DNA of 64,000 nucleotides from Arachnia rubra (GCF_019973735.1 NZ_AP024463.1:434001-498000), one strand, 5' to 3'; positions 1 to 8,774 are shown, counted from the stretch's first letter. Numbers and translations: made by a program. The notes: a model not told the origin generated them from the sequence alone.

Positions 1-90
1 AATGGTGAGAATCCGCGCCGGGCGCCATGGGTAAGCCCCAGCCCGGGCGGCCGGTTCCACCGCGTGAGGCGTCTCCGCCGCCTGTGTCAT
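1..90 (-). CDS. possible N-terminus of a divergent gene, cut by window edge
   Basis: An ATG at 90 opens a minus-strand frame that stays open for 30 codons to the window edge. It begins MTQAAETPHAVEPAARAGAY and has high-GC codon use like its neighbours. It diverges from csoR. No clear Shine-Dalgarno is visible, so the start is uncertain, and there is too little sequence to name a family. Confidence 0.3.
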   Translation of the reverse strand, partial: MTQAAETPHAVEPAARAGAYPWRPARILTI

Positions 91-171
91 CGCAGCTCTT
101 ACCCCATGGACTTCGCCGGCATGCGGCGGTGTTTGTGGGGGCGCGCCCGGGCTGCCGAGGAGTCACTCTTG

Positions 172-200
172 TTGAATCTATTACCCCTGGGGGGTATTGT
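172..200 (+). promoter_or_regulatory. csoR promoter with CsoR-type operator in the spacer
   Basis: A -35-like TTGAAT (172-177) and a -10-like TATTGT (195-200) are 17 bp apart. Between and overlapping them lies the inverted repeat TACCCCTGGGGGGTA (182-196), which has the TACCC..GGGTA form of CsoR-family copper operators. The expected transcription start (about 207-208) coincides with the GTG start codon at 208, so the mRNA is probably leaderless. Binding of apo-CsoR here would block RNA polymerase (known CsoR mechanism); the promoter call itself is inferred. Confidence 0.6.
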
Positions 201-207
201 CCTGGTC

Positions 208-516
208 GTGGAAAAGGATCACGAGGGCTGCCATGCGCAGTACGGCTACACCTCCGACAAACAGGCCTATCTGCGGCGTCTGCGCTTGATAGAGGGGCAG
301 ACCCGGGGCATCGCCCGCATGATGGAACAGGACGAGTACTGCATCGACATCATGACCCAGATCTCCGCCGTCACCAGCGCCCTCAAGGCAGTCTCGATGG
401 CCCTTCTCAAAGACCACCTGGAGCATTGCGTCGCCGCCGCCGTCAGGGAGGGCGGGGACGCGGCCCAGGAGAAATTCGACGAGGCCATGACCGCGATCTC
501 CCGGCTGGCCCGCTGA
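208..516 (+). CDS. csoR: CsoR-family copper-sensing repressor
   Basis: A 102-residue all-helical repressor of the CsoR/RcnR family. The copper-ligand spacing of CsoR (Cys, then His 25 residues later, then Cys 4 residues after that) is kept exactly: Cys in DEYCID, then His and Cys in DHLEHC. The helix-1 signature RLRLIEGQTRGIARM is present. The frame is open further upstream, but the GTG at 208 gives the usual family length and sits at the predicted transcription start; the residues encoded before it do not look like the family. It is first in an operon with copZ and copA. Cu(I) binding should release the operator at 182-196. Confidence 0.9.
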   Translation: MEKDHEGCHAQYGYTSDKQAYLRRLRLIEGQTRGIARMMEQDEYCIDIMTQISAVTSALKAVSMALLKDHLEHCVAAAVREGGDAAQEKFDEAMTAISRLAR

Positions 517-611
517 GGCCCGCCGCGCCGGTTCATCGTCAACCCGCTCCCGGCGGGAAGCGGGGAAAGCGCCGGGCCCTGCGGCCAGGCCAGAATCCAG
601 AAAGGAAAACC

Positions 612-821
612 ATGAAGACCACCTACGCCGTCAGCGGAATGACCTGCGGGCACTGCGCCTCCCACGTCACCGAGGAGGTGCAGGCAATCAATGGCGTCGA
701 TGGGGTCACCGTCGACTGGGATTCCGGCCAGATGGTCATCGACTCCAGCGACCGCATCCCCTTCGACGCGATCGCCGAGGCTGTTGCCGAGGCCGGCGAC
801 TACACGGTCACCGAGGCCTGA
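612..821 (+). CDS. copZ: copper chaperone, heavy-metal-associated domain
   Basis: A 69-residue single HMA (ferredoxin-like) domain with the metal site GMTCGHC near residues 9-15. It would carry Cu(I) in the cytoplasm and hand it to CopA or CsoR. The ATG at 612 follows a GAAAGGAAA ribosome-binding site. The frame is open far upstream, but that part overlaps csoR in another frame and is not homologous to HMA proteins. It lies between csoR and copA, the usual order in actinobacterial copper operons. Confidence 0.92.
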   Translation: MKTTYAVSGMTCGHCASHVTEEVQAINGVDGVTVDWDSGQMVIDSSDRIPFDAIAEAVAEAGDYTVTEA

Positions 822-878
822 GAGGACTCCTGTTGACGGGGGCTCAACGCCGGGAAGCACGGCAGGAAGGAGGCGTTC

Positions 879-3092
879 ATGACCAGCGTGAGCGTCGCTG
901 AGCGGACGCCGGACACGTCCGCCAAGGGGACCAAGGGGTCGGTGTCCGTCTCCCTCGACCTGACGGGCATGACGTGCGCCTCCTGCGCCAACCGCATCGA
1001 GAAGAAGCTGAACAAGGTCGACGGGGTGCGCGCGAGCGTCAACTATGCGACGGAACGGGCCAGCGTCCAGGCACCCAGGGGCACCACCGCCGAAGACCTG
1101 ATCGCGGTGGTCGAGGCCGCGGGCTACGGGGCGCGTGAGACCACCGTCGAGCCGCGGGAGGAACGCGCCGACGTGCTCCTGCCGCGGGTGCAGCTGGCCT
1201 TCACGCTAGCGGTTCCTGTGATCGTGGTGTCGATGGTGCCGGTCCTGCAGTTCCCCGGCTGGCAGTGGCTGGCGCTGCTCCTGACCACCATCGTCGTGTT
1301 CTGGTGCGGGCGCAGCTTCCACAAGGCGGCGCTCACCAACATGCGCCACGGCGCCACCACCATGGATACCCTGGTCAGCCTCGGCACCTCGGTGGCGTGG
1401 CTGTGGTCGGTGGTGGCGATGTTCTTCGGGCATGCCGGCGTCATCGGCATGACCCACGGGTTCACGCTGACGCTCGACCACGCGGACCCGATGGGCAGCG
1501 TCTACTTCGAGGCCGCCGCCGGCATCGTCGCATTCCTGCTGCTGGGACGCTGGATCGAGGCCCGTTCCAAGAGAGAAGCCGGTTCGGCCGTCAAGGCGCT
1601 GCTGGAGGTGGGAGCCAAGGAGGCGACGATCCTGCGCGACGGCGCGGAGGTCGCGATCCCCGCGGGTGAGCTGTCGCTGAACGACCTGATCGTGGTGCGT
1701 CCCGGGGAGAAGGTGGCCGCCGACGGGGTGGTCACAGAGGGCAGCTCCGCCGTTGACGCCGCCATCATCACGGGGGAGTCGCTGCCCGTCGAGGTCGGGC
1801 CTGGATCCACCGTGGTGGGCGGGTCCGTCAACACCACGGGCCGCCTCGTGGTCAAGGCGACGGCGGTAGGCTCGGCCACGCAGGTGGCGCAGATCGCGCG
1901 CCTGGTGGAGGAGGCCCAGACCGGCAAGGCGCAGGCCCAGCGTCTCGCCGACCGGATCACGGAGTTCTTCGTCCCCGCTGTGCTGGTCCTGGCCATGATC
2001 ACCTTCATGGTGCAGCTGCTGGTGGGCTCCGGAGCCACCTTTGCGCTCACCGCCGGGATCGCGGTGCTCATCATCGCCTGCCCGTGCGCGCTCGGGCTCG
2101 CGACCCCGTCGGCGCTGCTAGTGGGAACGGGGCGCGGCGCTGAGCTGGGCGTGATCATCCGCGGTGCCCAGGCCCTGGAGAAAGCCCGCTCCGTCCAGGC
2201 CGTGGTGCTGGACAAGACGGGAACGCTCACCACCGGGAAGATGTCGGTGCTCTCGGCCGAGCCGGCTGACGGCGCCAGCGAGGCCGAGCTGCTGCGGGTT
2301 ACCGCCGCGGTGGAGGCCGGGTCTGAGCATCCCATCGCCCGTGCCATCGTGGAGCGCGGTGCGTCGGTGCCTGCCGCGGAACAGTTCGAAGCGCTCCCGG
2401 GCATCGGGGCGCGTGCCCTGCTGGACGGTGTGCCGGTGGCCGTGGGGTCCCGGCGACTGCTTGCTGACCAGGGGATCGAGACCGCCAGTGAGCCGACGCC
2501 ACTCGGCAGCGAGGTGTTCGTGGTCCGTGACGGCGCGCTGCTGGGGCGGATCGTGGTCGGCGACCAGCTCAAGCCCGGCGCTGTGGAGGCCGTCGCTGCC
2601 TTGAAGGAACTGGGCTTGCGGCCGGTGCTGCTCACCGGTGACTCGCAGGCCGTGGCCGAGACGGTCGCGGCGCAGGTGGGCATCGAGCAGGTGCATGCTG
2701 AGGTGCTGCCCCAGGGCAAGGCGGCCGTGATCTCCGGGTTGCAGGCCGAGGGGATGCGCGTCGCCATGGTCGGTGACGGGGTGAACGACGCCGCGGCGCT
2801 GGCCATCTCCGACCTGGGGATCGCCATAGGCGCCGGGACCGATGCGGCCATGGCCGCCAGCGACCTCACCCTCATGCGGGAGGACCTGATGGGGGTGGTG
2901 GACGCCGTCCGGCTCTCCCGCGCCACGGACCGCACCATTCGGGGGAATCTCCTGTGGGCCTTCCTCTACAACGTCGCAGCCATCCCGGTGGCTGCCCTCG
3001 GGCTGCTGACCCCGATGATCGCCGGCGCGGCCATGGCGTGCTCCAGCGTGTTCGTAGTGCTGAATTCTCTCAGGCTGCGTAACTTCAGTTAG
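879..3092 (+). CDS. copA: Cu(I)-exporting P1B-type ATPase
   Basis: A 737-residue heavy-metal P-type ATPase. It has one N-terminal HMA domain (GMTCASC, residues 30-36), paired membrane segments, the intramembrane CPC metal site (401-403), the phosphorylation motif DKTGT with catalytic Asp445, the SEHPIARA nucleotide-binding motif of copper ATPases, and the hinge GDGVND (from 632). It pumps Cu(I) out across the membrane at the cost of ATP. The start has the RBS AGGAAGGAGG. It is the last gene of the csoR operon and is followed by a hairpin. Confidence 0.95.
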   Translation: MTSVSVAERTPDTSAKGTKGSVSVSLDLTGMTCASCANRIEKKLNKVDGVRASVNYATERASVQAPRGTTAEDLIAVVEAAGYGARETTVEPREERADVLLPRVQLAFTLAVPVIVVSMVPVLQFPGWQWLALLLTTIVVFWCGRSFHKAALTNMRHGATTMDTLVSLGTSVAWLWSVVAMFFGHAGVIGMTHGFTLTLDHADPMGSVYFEAAAGIVAFLLLGRWIEARSKREAGSAVKALLEVGAKEATILRDGAEVAIPAGELSLNDLIVVRPGEKVAADGVVTEGSSAVDAAIITGESLPVEVGPGSTVVGGSVNTTGRLVVKATAVGSATQVAQIARLVEEAQTGKAQAQRLADRITEFFVPAVLVLAMITFMVQLLVGSGATFALTAGIAVLIIACPCALGLATPSALLVGTGRGAELGVIIRGAQALEKARSVQAVVLDKTGTLTTGKMSVLSAEPADGASEAELLRVTAAVEAGSEHPIARAIVERGASVPAAEQFEALPGIGARALLDGVPVAVGSRRLLADQGIETASEPTPLGSEVFVVRDGALLGRIVVGDQLKPGAVEAVAALKELGLRPVLLTGDSQAVAETVAAQVGIEQVHAEVLPQGKAAVISGLQAEGMRVAMVGDGVNDAAALAISDLGIAIGAGTDAAMAASDLTLMREDLMGVVDAVRLSRATDRTIRGNLLWAFLYNVAAIPVAALGLLTPMIAGAAMACSSVFVVLNSLRLRNFS

Positions 3093-3114
3093 CCCTGCAG
3101 CCACTGGTTCACTT

Positions 3115-3157
3115 CGGCTCCCTGGGGCTCCTCCCGGGAACCCCAGGGCAGGAGCCG
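3115..3157. terminator. hairpin after copA
   Basis: CCCTGGGG and CCCCAGGG form a perfect 8-bp stem around a 13-nt loop, with GGCT/AGCC outside it. There is no T tract, so this is a likely but not textbook intrinsic terminator of the copper operon. Confidence 0.45.
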
Positions 3158-3279
3158 ATGCCGTCGTGACCTGGGGTTTTGCTCAATAGGAAGGTTCATG
3201 TCGCGGACCTCTTGCCCAGCAGGGGTGGATCGTGGCTACAATCTACAGTGCGCAGTCCTGAGAATCTCTCAGGATTCGT

Positions 3280-3308
3280 TTGGAATTCGACCGCCGCTGG
3301 GTTAGGCT
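3280..3308 (+). promoter_or_regulatory. candidate promoter of the RlpA/G5 gene
   Basis: TTGGAA (3280-3285) and TAGGCT (3303-3308) are separated by 17 bp, about 45 bp upstream of the chosen ATG at 3354. Assigned by eye from consensus only. Confidence 0.35.
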
Positions 3309-3353
3309 GATCCAGCCGGTATGACCGGAAAGTCCTCTACCAGGAAGAGATCA

Positions 3354-4583
3354 ATGGCCAAGAAACATGTGGTGATTGCCGCAGTGGCAGGCGGCGTTGC
3401 ACTCACGATCGCTGGTGGCGTCGCGGTGGCGGTAGCCATGCACAAGAACGAAGTGACGCTGTCGGTCGATGGGGTGCCCCATACCGTTTCAGTTCGTGAA
3501 GACACCGTCGGAAAGGTCCTTGAGGTCGACGGGATCACCATCGGCGAGCACGACGTGGTGAGCCCTGCGGTCGACACCAAGGTGACCAACGGCATGGAGG
3601 TCAGCGTCCTCTACGGCCGCCAGCTGCAGCTCACCGTCGACGGCGAGGCCAGCAGCCCATGGACCACGGCCCGCACCGTCGAGGACGCGCTCACGCAGCT
3701 CAACCTCAACGATCCCGCGTCGAAGCTCTCCACCGATCGCTCGACCGCCATCGGCCGCGACGGGCTCACGTTCAGCATCGACACCCCCAAGACGGTGACG
3801 GTGGATGTCGCGGGCACTCCCACCGAGCTCCGGGTGGCTGGCAACGTCGGTGACGCGCTGACGGCAGCGCAGGTGACCCCCGATGAGGATGACATCGTCA
3901 CGCCGGCGGCGGACACTGCCCTGGCCGACGGTCTTGGCATCAGCTACACCAACGTCGAGCAGCGCACCACCACCAAGGAGGTCTCGGTTCCCTTCGAGAA
4001 GAAGGAGGAGAAGTCCGAGGAGCTTGAGAAGGGCAAGACCAAGGTCTCCCAGGAGGGCTCTGAGGGCGTCAAGACCGAGACCTACGCCGAGGTCTACCAC
4101 AACGGCACCCTGGTCTCCTCCACTCTGCAGAGCGAAGAGGTCACCAAGGAGCCCGTCACCGAGGTGACCAAGGTCGGCACCAAGGAGGCCAAGTCCGATT
4201 CCTCCTCATCCGACTCCTCCGCCAAGTCGGGTTCTGAGTCTGATTCGAAGAAGTCCAAGTCGGATTCCGGCTCTGGCTCGGACAGCAGCAGCCTCAGTCC
4301 CGCGACCGGAAACTCCTGCCCGGCCTCCTACTACTGGGAAGGCCAGAAGACCGCCTCCGGTGAGCAGTTCAACCCGAATGACCTCACCGCGGCCCACAAG
4401 ACTCTCCCGCTCGGCAGCAAGGTCAAGGTGACCAACCCGAGCAATGGCAAGACCGTCGTCGTGCGTATCAACGACCGTGGTCCCTACGCTGGCAACCGCT
4501 GCCTCGACCTGTCCAAGGCCGCCATGGAAGCGATCGGCGGCACCTCCGCCGGCGTCATCACCGTCAACTACGAGACTGTCTGA
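3354..4583 (+). CDS. exported cell-wall protein: DUF348 repeats, G5, RlpA-like DPBB domain
   Basis: A 409-residue protein. A hydrophobic segment (about 6-29) acts as signal or anchor. Three DUF348-type repeats follow (about 33-185), then a G5 domain (about 195-265), a Ser/Lys/Asp-rich linker, and a C-terminal double-psi beta-barrel of the RlpA type (about 325-409) with TASGE, LTAAHKTLPLGS, INDRGPY and LDLSKAAM. The N-terminal plan matches actinobacterial Rpf proteins, but the lytic transglycosylase domain is replaced by an RlpA barrel, so a role in peptidoglycan cleavage or remodelling outside the membrane is likely (inference). The ATG at 3354 has AGGAAGAG just upstream; an ATG at 3321 would add 11 residues. 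Confidence 0.85.
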   Translation: MAKKHVVIAAVAGGVALTIAGGVAVAVAMHKNEVTLSVDGVPHTVSVREDTVGKVLEVDGITIGEHDVVSPAVDTKVTNGMEVSVLYGRQLQLTVDGEASSPWTTARTVEDALTQLNLNDPASKLSTDRSTAIGRDGLTFSIDTPKTVTVDVAGTPTELRVAGNVGDALTAAQVTPDEDDIVTPAADTALADGLGISYTNVEQRTTTKEVSVPFEKKEEKSEELEKGKTKVSQEGSEGVKTETYAEVYHNGTLVSSTLQSEEVTKEPVTEVTKVGTKEAKSDSSSSDSSAKSGSESDSKKSKSDSGSGSDSSSLSPATGNSCPASYYWEGQKTASGEQFNPNDLTAAHKTLPLGSKVKVTNPSNGKTVVVRINDRGPYAGNRCLDLSKAAMEAIGGTSAGVITVNYETV

Positions 4584-4622
4584 CAACTAAAACGTGGCTT
4601 TTCAGCCCTTCCTCAATTCCCG

Positions 4623-4656
4623 CCACCCCCTGCGCCATGACAGCGCGGGGGGTTGG
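4623..4656 (+). terminator. hairpin after the RlpA/G5 gene
   Basis: CCACCCCCTGCGC and GCGCGGGGGGTTGG form a G/C-rich stem about 40 bp after the stop codon, with a short loop. There is no clear T run. Confidence 0.5.
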
Positions 4657-4667
4657 TGGTTCTAGGG
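4648..4667 (+). repeat. 20-bp direct repeat, left copy
   Basis: GGGGGTTGGTGGTTCTAGGG occurs here and again at 9452-9471. The two copies bracket the AT-richer secretion-like module between them. They may be boundary scars or a shared 3'-end element. Confidence 0.55.
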
Positions 4668-4772
4668 GATTTACGCTTGTTTCCCAGGCAGTGCAAGAGA
4701 TTTTTCTATTTCCCAGGCACCTTCCAGCGCGCCCCGCTACGGTGGTATCGCCGTAGCCGACGGGAGTGGATG

Positions 4773-5108
4773 ATGGGCGACATCGAGTTCAATCGTGAAG
4801 CTGTTGGTGTGAGCGCTAAGAAAGACTGGGCGGACGCGAACGAGTTCGCCCGTATCGGTTCCTTCATGGCCTCATTGACGACCTTCTCAGCTTCAGTGGA
4901 TCTGCCAGAAGGGGACAACAGCGGTGTGACTTCGCTGCGCAGCTGCCTGGGGGAGTTCAGAGAGGTGATGCGCTGGGCGGTGCTGGAGCATTCGGACGCA
5001 TGCGGTGTGCTGGGCTCTGGGCAGGAGGAAGTGATCTCGAATTTTGATGCAGCGGAGTATCAAGTCACCGAAAACTTCCGTGACCTCGTGTCGAGAATGG
5101 AAGGATGA
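4773..5108 (+). CDS. small helical protein upstream of a large WXG-like gene
   Basis: About 111 residues, with no signal peptide or membrane segment, acidic and predicted mostly helical. Size and position, directly before a large protein with a WXG100-like N-terminus, recall the small partners in type VII (ESX-like) secretion modules. No W-x-G motif is present, so this is inference. ATG 4773 (alternative 4770) follows GGGAG. The stop lies 3 bp before the next gene's start, so the two are co-transcribed. Confidence 0.6.
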   Translation: MGDIEFNREAVGVSAKKDWADANEFARIGSFMASLTTFSASVDLPEGDNSGVTSLRSCLGEFREVMRWAVLEHSDACGVLGSGQEEVISNFDAAEYQVTENFRDLVSRMEG

Positions 5109-5111
5109 GCC

Positions 5112-6596
5112 ATGTCAGGCGAAGATAAAATGCCATTGCCGCCGGACGTTCGAGCTGATGCTGAGCAACTGGCTGCTGATTTTGAGACGGTCGGTAAGGC
5201 GATAGCGAATACTCAGGTTGCCAAGAACCCAGCGGATGGGGTTCCAGGGTGGATAGGGGATTCCGCAGACGTCTATACCGGGTCTATCCAAAAGCTCGGC
5301 GTGCATGCCCGGTCACTGGCTGAAAGCTTTGCCCCCGCTGTCGGCGCGCTTCGTACCTGGGCTGAGAACGTCGGTGTGATGATCTCGGTGACTGTGCCTG
5401 ATCTTTGGGCTCGCTACGACCAGATCCAATCGAATTACACTCACAACATAGCCGATCTGGAAGCTGAAGTGGATGCCAGGCGTCAGGAAGGTCAGACAAT
5501 CCCGGAACACCAGGTCCAGGAGCGGCAGAAGGCCTTGGCAGAGCTACGCGACGCCGAGCAGGCCGGTGTCCTGTCCGAGTATAAACAGGCCATGGACGGT
5601 CTGGATGATGTCGCCCAGGAAGCAGCCAACACGGTCAGGGCTACTCAGGACTCGGTGGTAGATCCTTCGAAGAAGGGATCCCGGGACGAGGTTGGTAGTT
5701 CGCTGTTTGATGATATACCGGTGGTTGACGGGCAGGCTGAGTGGGAACAGGTCCAGAAAATCGCCCCTGATGCTGCGAAGCTCATCAAAGAATCCCCACC
5801 CTCGATGGACAAGGTCCGGGAGTTTCAGGAGAAATACGGGAACCTGTGTTCAAACCCGTTCTTTGCACAGGCTCTCGCTCAGCAGACGACACCTGAAGAG
5901 ATGACTCGTTTTCTGGCGTTCGCAGAGGCCTCTAGGGGCCAGTTGGGCGATGATGCCTCCTTGAACTCCCTGTGCTCCTCACTGGGATCCGCAATGGTTC
6001 TGTCCACAGGTGGTGTCAATGCCGATCCTGCGATGGCCCAGACGCAGGAAGCGTTCTCAGCTTCCCGCGCTGGGCTGGCCACCGACACTGGCGGCTCTGT
6101 CGAGGACCTGATCAAGACCCGGCTCAATGAATGGAAGGGCGTCGGGAATACCCTCCTGAACGCGGATGGCAGCGCTGCTGATCCCCGACTGGGCTACCAG
6201 GGTGGACAGATGGGTCAGCATTACGGCTACGAATACCTGGCGACGATGCTCTCTGGATCTGCCAACTCAAATCAGAACCTGGCGCTTGGCCCAGAGTTCT
6301 TCGATGGCCCAGATTCCCTGGCCCAGGATATCGTCTCATTCGATCATGCACATGGACATGAGATCAGTCGTACAGGTGGTTACGGGAATTGGGGGCCAAA
6401 GCTGCCGCCAGGTGGTGACCGGAATGGTACCGACCCTGTCGAGTCGATGTTCAAGCTGATGGATGAGCCTGCGGCTTTCTCGGACGGCAGTCTCACGAAG
6501 GACTCGCCATCATGGGATGCGTTGTCTGCTCAGAATTCGCGGCGCTTTGACGCGGCGCAGAAATTCCTGGCTTCTGACACAAACTTTGAGGCTTAG
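5112..6596 (+). CDS. N-terminal part of a large WXG-like protein, truncated by an IS
   Basis: 494 residues as read now. The first 100 or so residues resemble the helical WXG100/ESX-type domains that open large actinobacterial secreted proteins (VPGWIGDSADVYTGS), followed by a long helical coiled region (about 110-200) and a Gly/Asn-rich region. I do not recognise a catalytic domain. The frame ends two residues into an insertion sequence: the last native codon is TTT at 6585-6587 and the stop TAG belongs to the IS end. Joined to the sequence from 7491 the frame continues without change, giving an original protein of about 919 residues. Whether the truncated form is made or works is unknown. 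Confidence 0.7.
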   Translation: MSGEDKMPLPPDVRADAEQLAADFETVGKAIANTQVAKNPADGVPGWIGDSADVYTGSIQKLGVHARSLAESFAPAVGALRTWAENVGVMISVTVPDLWARYDQIQSNYTHNIADLEAEVDARRQEGQTIPEHQVQERQKALAELRDAEQAGVLSEYKQAMDGLDDVAQEAANTVRATQDSVVDPSKKGSRDEVGSSLFDDIPVVDGQAEWEQVQKIAPDAAKLIKESPPSMDKVREFQEKYGNLCSNPFFAQALAQQTTPEEMTRFLAFAEASRGQLGDDASLNSLCSSLGSAMVLSTGGVNADPAMAQTQEAFSASRAGLATDTGGSVEDLIKTRLNEWKGVGNTLLNADGSAADPRLGYQGGQMGQHYGYEYLATMLSGSANSNQNLALGPEFFDGPDSLAQDIVSFDHAHGHEISRTGGYGNWGPKLPPGGDRNGTDPVESMFKLMDEPAAFSDGSLTKDSPSWDALSAQNSRRFDAAQKFLASDTNFEA

Positions 6597-6652
6597 TCAG
6601 AATCGGTGGCTGCAATAGTTAATTGACGTGTTGTGCGTGTCGGTATGCGCGA

Positions 6653-6715
6653 GGAAGGCTCAACTTCCTGAATAATTGATAGTACCAACACAGTCAATCG
6701 AAAGTTGAGCCTTCC
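6653..6715 (+). promoter_or_regulatory. long inverted repeat over the transposase start
   Basis: GGAAGGCTCAACTT (6653-6666) is perfectly repeated inverted at 6702-6715, immediately before the ATG at 6717. In a transcript entering from the host gene this 14-bp stem would bury the translation start. Other IS elements use such structures to prevent activation by read-through; here that role is inferred. Confidence 0.5.
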
Positions 6716-6716
6716 C

Positions 6717-7478
6717 ATGTACTCTAGCACAGGTCTTAGCAGCGAACAGATCACCGACCTTGTCGCACGCATCCATGACCTCCGCGAGGCACCAGCCTCC
6801 CGAGCAGGACGGAAACCCACACTAGGACTGTACAAGTGTGTTGTTGTGGCCTTGATCTATCTGCGATCCAACCGCACACAAGCATCGATTGCCGACCAGT
6901 TCCACGTCTCCCAGAAAACGATCTCTCGAACCATCGCATCCTGGATGCCCATCCTGGGACAGGCCCTGCAGGACTGCACCCCCACGGTCGACGACCTCGA
7001 TGTCAGCGAACCACTCATCGTCGATGGCACCCTACTGCCGACCTGGTCATGGCGCACCATGCCAGAACTGTACTCCGGCAAACACAAAACCACCGGCGTC
7101 AACGTCCAGGTTGCATGCGACCTGACAGGACGGCTCGCCTTCATCTCCGACCCGATGCCCGGCCGCACCCATGACGCACACGCACTCAAAGAAACCGGCC
7201 TACTCGACCACATCACCACCGGGCAACTCATCGGCGACAAAGGATACATCGGACTCGGCATGATCACCCCCATCCGAACCCAACCGAAACAACAACACAC
7301 AGAAGAAGAAAAAAGGTTCAACAAGTCAGTAAACGCGATACGCTACATGATCGAACGAGTCATCGCCAACCTCAAAACCTGGAGAATTCTCCACACCGAC
7401 TACCGCAGACCCTTCACAACATTCCCAGAAACAATCACCACAGTAGCCGCACTCGAATTCTACAGAAACACATTCTGA
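6717..7478 (+). CDS. IS5-family (DDE_Tnp_4-like) transposase
   Basis: About 253 residues from ATG 6717 (a TTG at 6705 would add 4). An N-terminal helix-turn-helix (SIADQFHVSQKTISRTIASW) is followed by a DDE nuclease: Asp in IVDGTL, Asp in GRTHDAHA and Glu in MIERVIANLK, with ELYSGKHKTTGVNVQ between. The stop codon lies inside the right inverted repeat. It is clearly similar to the transposase at 37670-38425. It catalyses cut and insertion of its own element. Confidence 0.9.
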   Translation: MYSSTGLSSEQITDLVARIHDLREAPASRAGRKPTLGLYKCVVVALIYLRSNRTQASIADQFHVSQKTISRTIASWMPILGQALQDCTPTVDDLDVSEPLIVDGTLLPTWSWRTMPELYSGKHKTTGVNVQVACDLTGRLAFISDPMPGRTHDAHALKETGLLDHITTGQLIGDKGYIGLGMITPIRTQPKQQHTEEEKRFNKSVNAIRYMIERVIANLKTWRILHTDYRRPFTTFPETITTVAALEFYRNTF

Positions 7479-7490
7479 CTAAGCCTCTTT

Positions 7491-8774
7491 GGCATCGATC
7501 CCGCCAGCGAGGCCAGGCGTGTGCCGCCCTTCACAGACCACGGCCCGATGAACATGACACGCTACCTCACGGGATTCCGTGGGGATGAGCTTTACAGCGG
7601 TACGCAGGACGAGGGTAACAGCCTGGGGCGGGTTATCGCTCAAGCCTCCATAGCCGAGCCGATGCCCCAGGGCATCGACCACAGTTCTCCAGAATATCAG
7701 GCCTGGAAAGCGCGTTCTGAACGATCAGCGAACATCGCTGCGAACTTCCTGGTCGGCTATCAGGAAGGTCTCGAAGTGGACAACGAACTGATCAATGGCG
7801 AAGATCCCTTCGGGAAACGGCATGCCGCGATGCGGAACTGGGTCGGCACGATCTTGGCACCGCATATTGAGGGGATCGCCAACTCCTTGGATCTTCCGGG
7901 TGGAGAAAATTTCTCCCTACGTGACCCGCAGCTCAACGATGGCTATCTGATTAATCTTGGCCCTGATCTGGTAAACCGGATAATTGGTAAGAATGGCCTG
8001 TTCACTGACCTCGCATTTGATAGGCCGGTCGATATCAACGCAACCCCAGACGACCCGACAGATGACCAGACGGCTGCCGGCCGTGATCCTGCCATCAATA
8101 CCCTGCTCGCGGCGGCCAATGCCGGATATCACGATGACATGAGGACGGCCCTCTCTGCTGGTGATATGAATGCTCTGGATCAGGTACAGACCAAGTGGGC
8201 TCCGTTACTCAACGACCTCACAGTTGCCCCGGCAGGGGCGTCCGAGCAGGTTGGGGCGGCCATCGATGAGAGCAACGCCAGATGGAAATCGCTGATCTCC
8301 AAGGGCATTGGGATGCTGCCCTTCGACAAGATCATCGGGGATGGGCATGACATGCAGAAATGGCTCGTCGCCCAGGCCAAAGACGTCGGCCTGCCGCTAT
8401 CCCTGGAGGCCATGCTGAGTGAGGAACATGCGGCGGCGGCCAACAGGGATGGGCTGGAGGCTCACAATGGTCTGGAAAAGTCGATGCGGGATTCGATCTA
8501 CCAAGCCATATCCGAGGGAAATTACTGGGGTAATGATCCAGCGCGAACACCTCAGGAATTCCTCGCAGAGACTAGTAAGGAGGATTCCTTCCTAGATGAC
8601 AATGGCAATGTCATACCGTACGACAAAATGACCGCTGAGCAAGCTGGAAGATTCAGGGATTACGTCCAGAGCGAGGGCGGCCTGGGAGGCGTCTACAAAC
8701 CGGTGCTGGAGAAGCCCGGGCCGGCTCTGGAGTATGCCGAGCATCGGCGTAAGGTGGCTCTCGGTGAGAAATGA
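7491..8774 (+). pseudogene. C-terminal part of the IS-split WXG-like protein
   Basis: This continues the frame of the gene at 5112 when the IS and one TTT copy (903 bp, a multiple of three) are removed: residues GIDPASEARR, then VPPFTDHGPMN and onward. A GTG at 7521 could in principle start a 417-residue fragment, but it has no convincing ribosome-binding site. The region is hydrophilic and helical with acidic patches (DDPTDDQTAAGRDP) and no recognised motif. The stop overlaps the start region of the following lipoprotein gene, which suggests one operon before the IS arrived. Confidence 0.75.

Larger units (their letters stand above)
6588..7487 (+). mobile_element. 900-bp IS5-family-like insertion sequence
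   Basis: The ends are perfect 16-bp inverted repeats, GAGGCTTAGTCAGAAT at 6588 and its complement ending at 7487. The 3-bp target duplication TTT lies at 6585-6587 and 7488-7490. It contains one DDE transposase gene. Intact ends and target duplication suggest a recent insertion. The element at 37661-38560 has the same length, a related end (GAGGCTTATTCATA) and a related transposase. Confidence 0.92.

Noticed and set aside
27..611. Long in-frame extension upstream of copZ
   Set aside because: It overlaps csoR in another frame and has Pro/Arg-rich shadow composition; the HMA domain with its RBS begins at 612.
2118..3104. Long minus-strand frame opposite copA
   Set aside because: His/Gly/Arg-rich shadow of a high-GC gene, no start signal or family.
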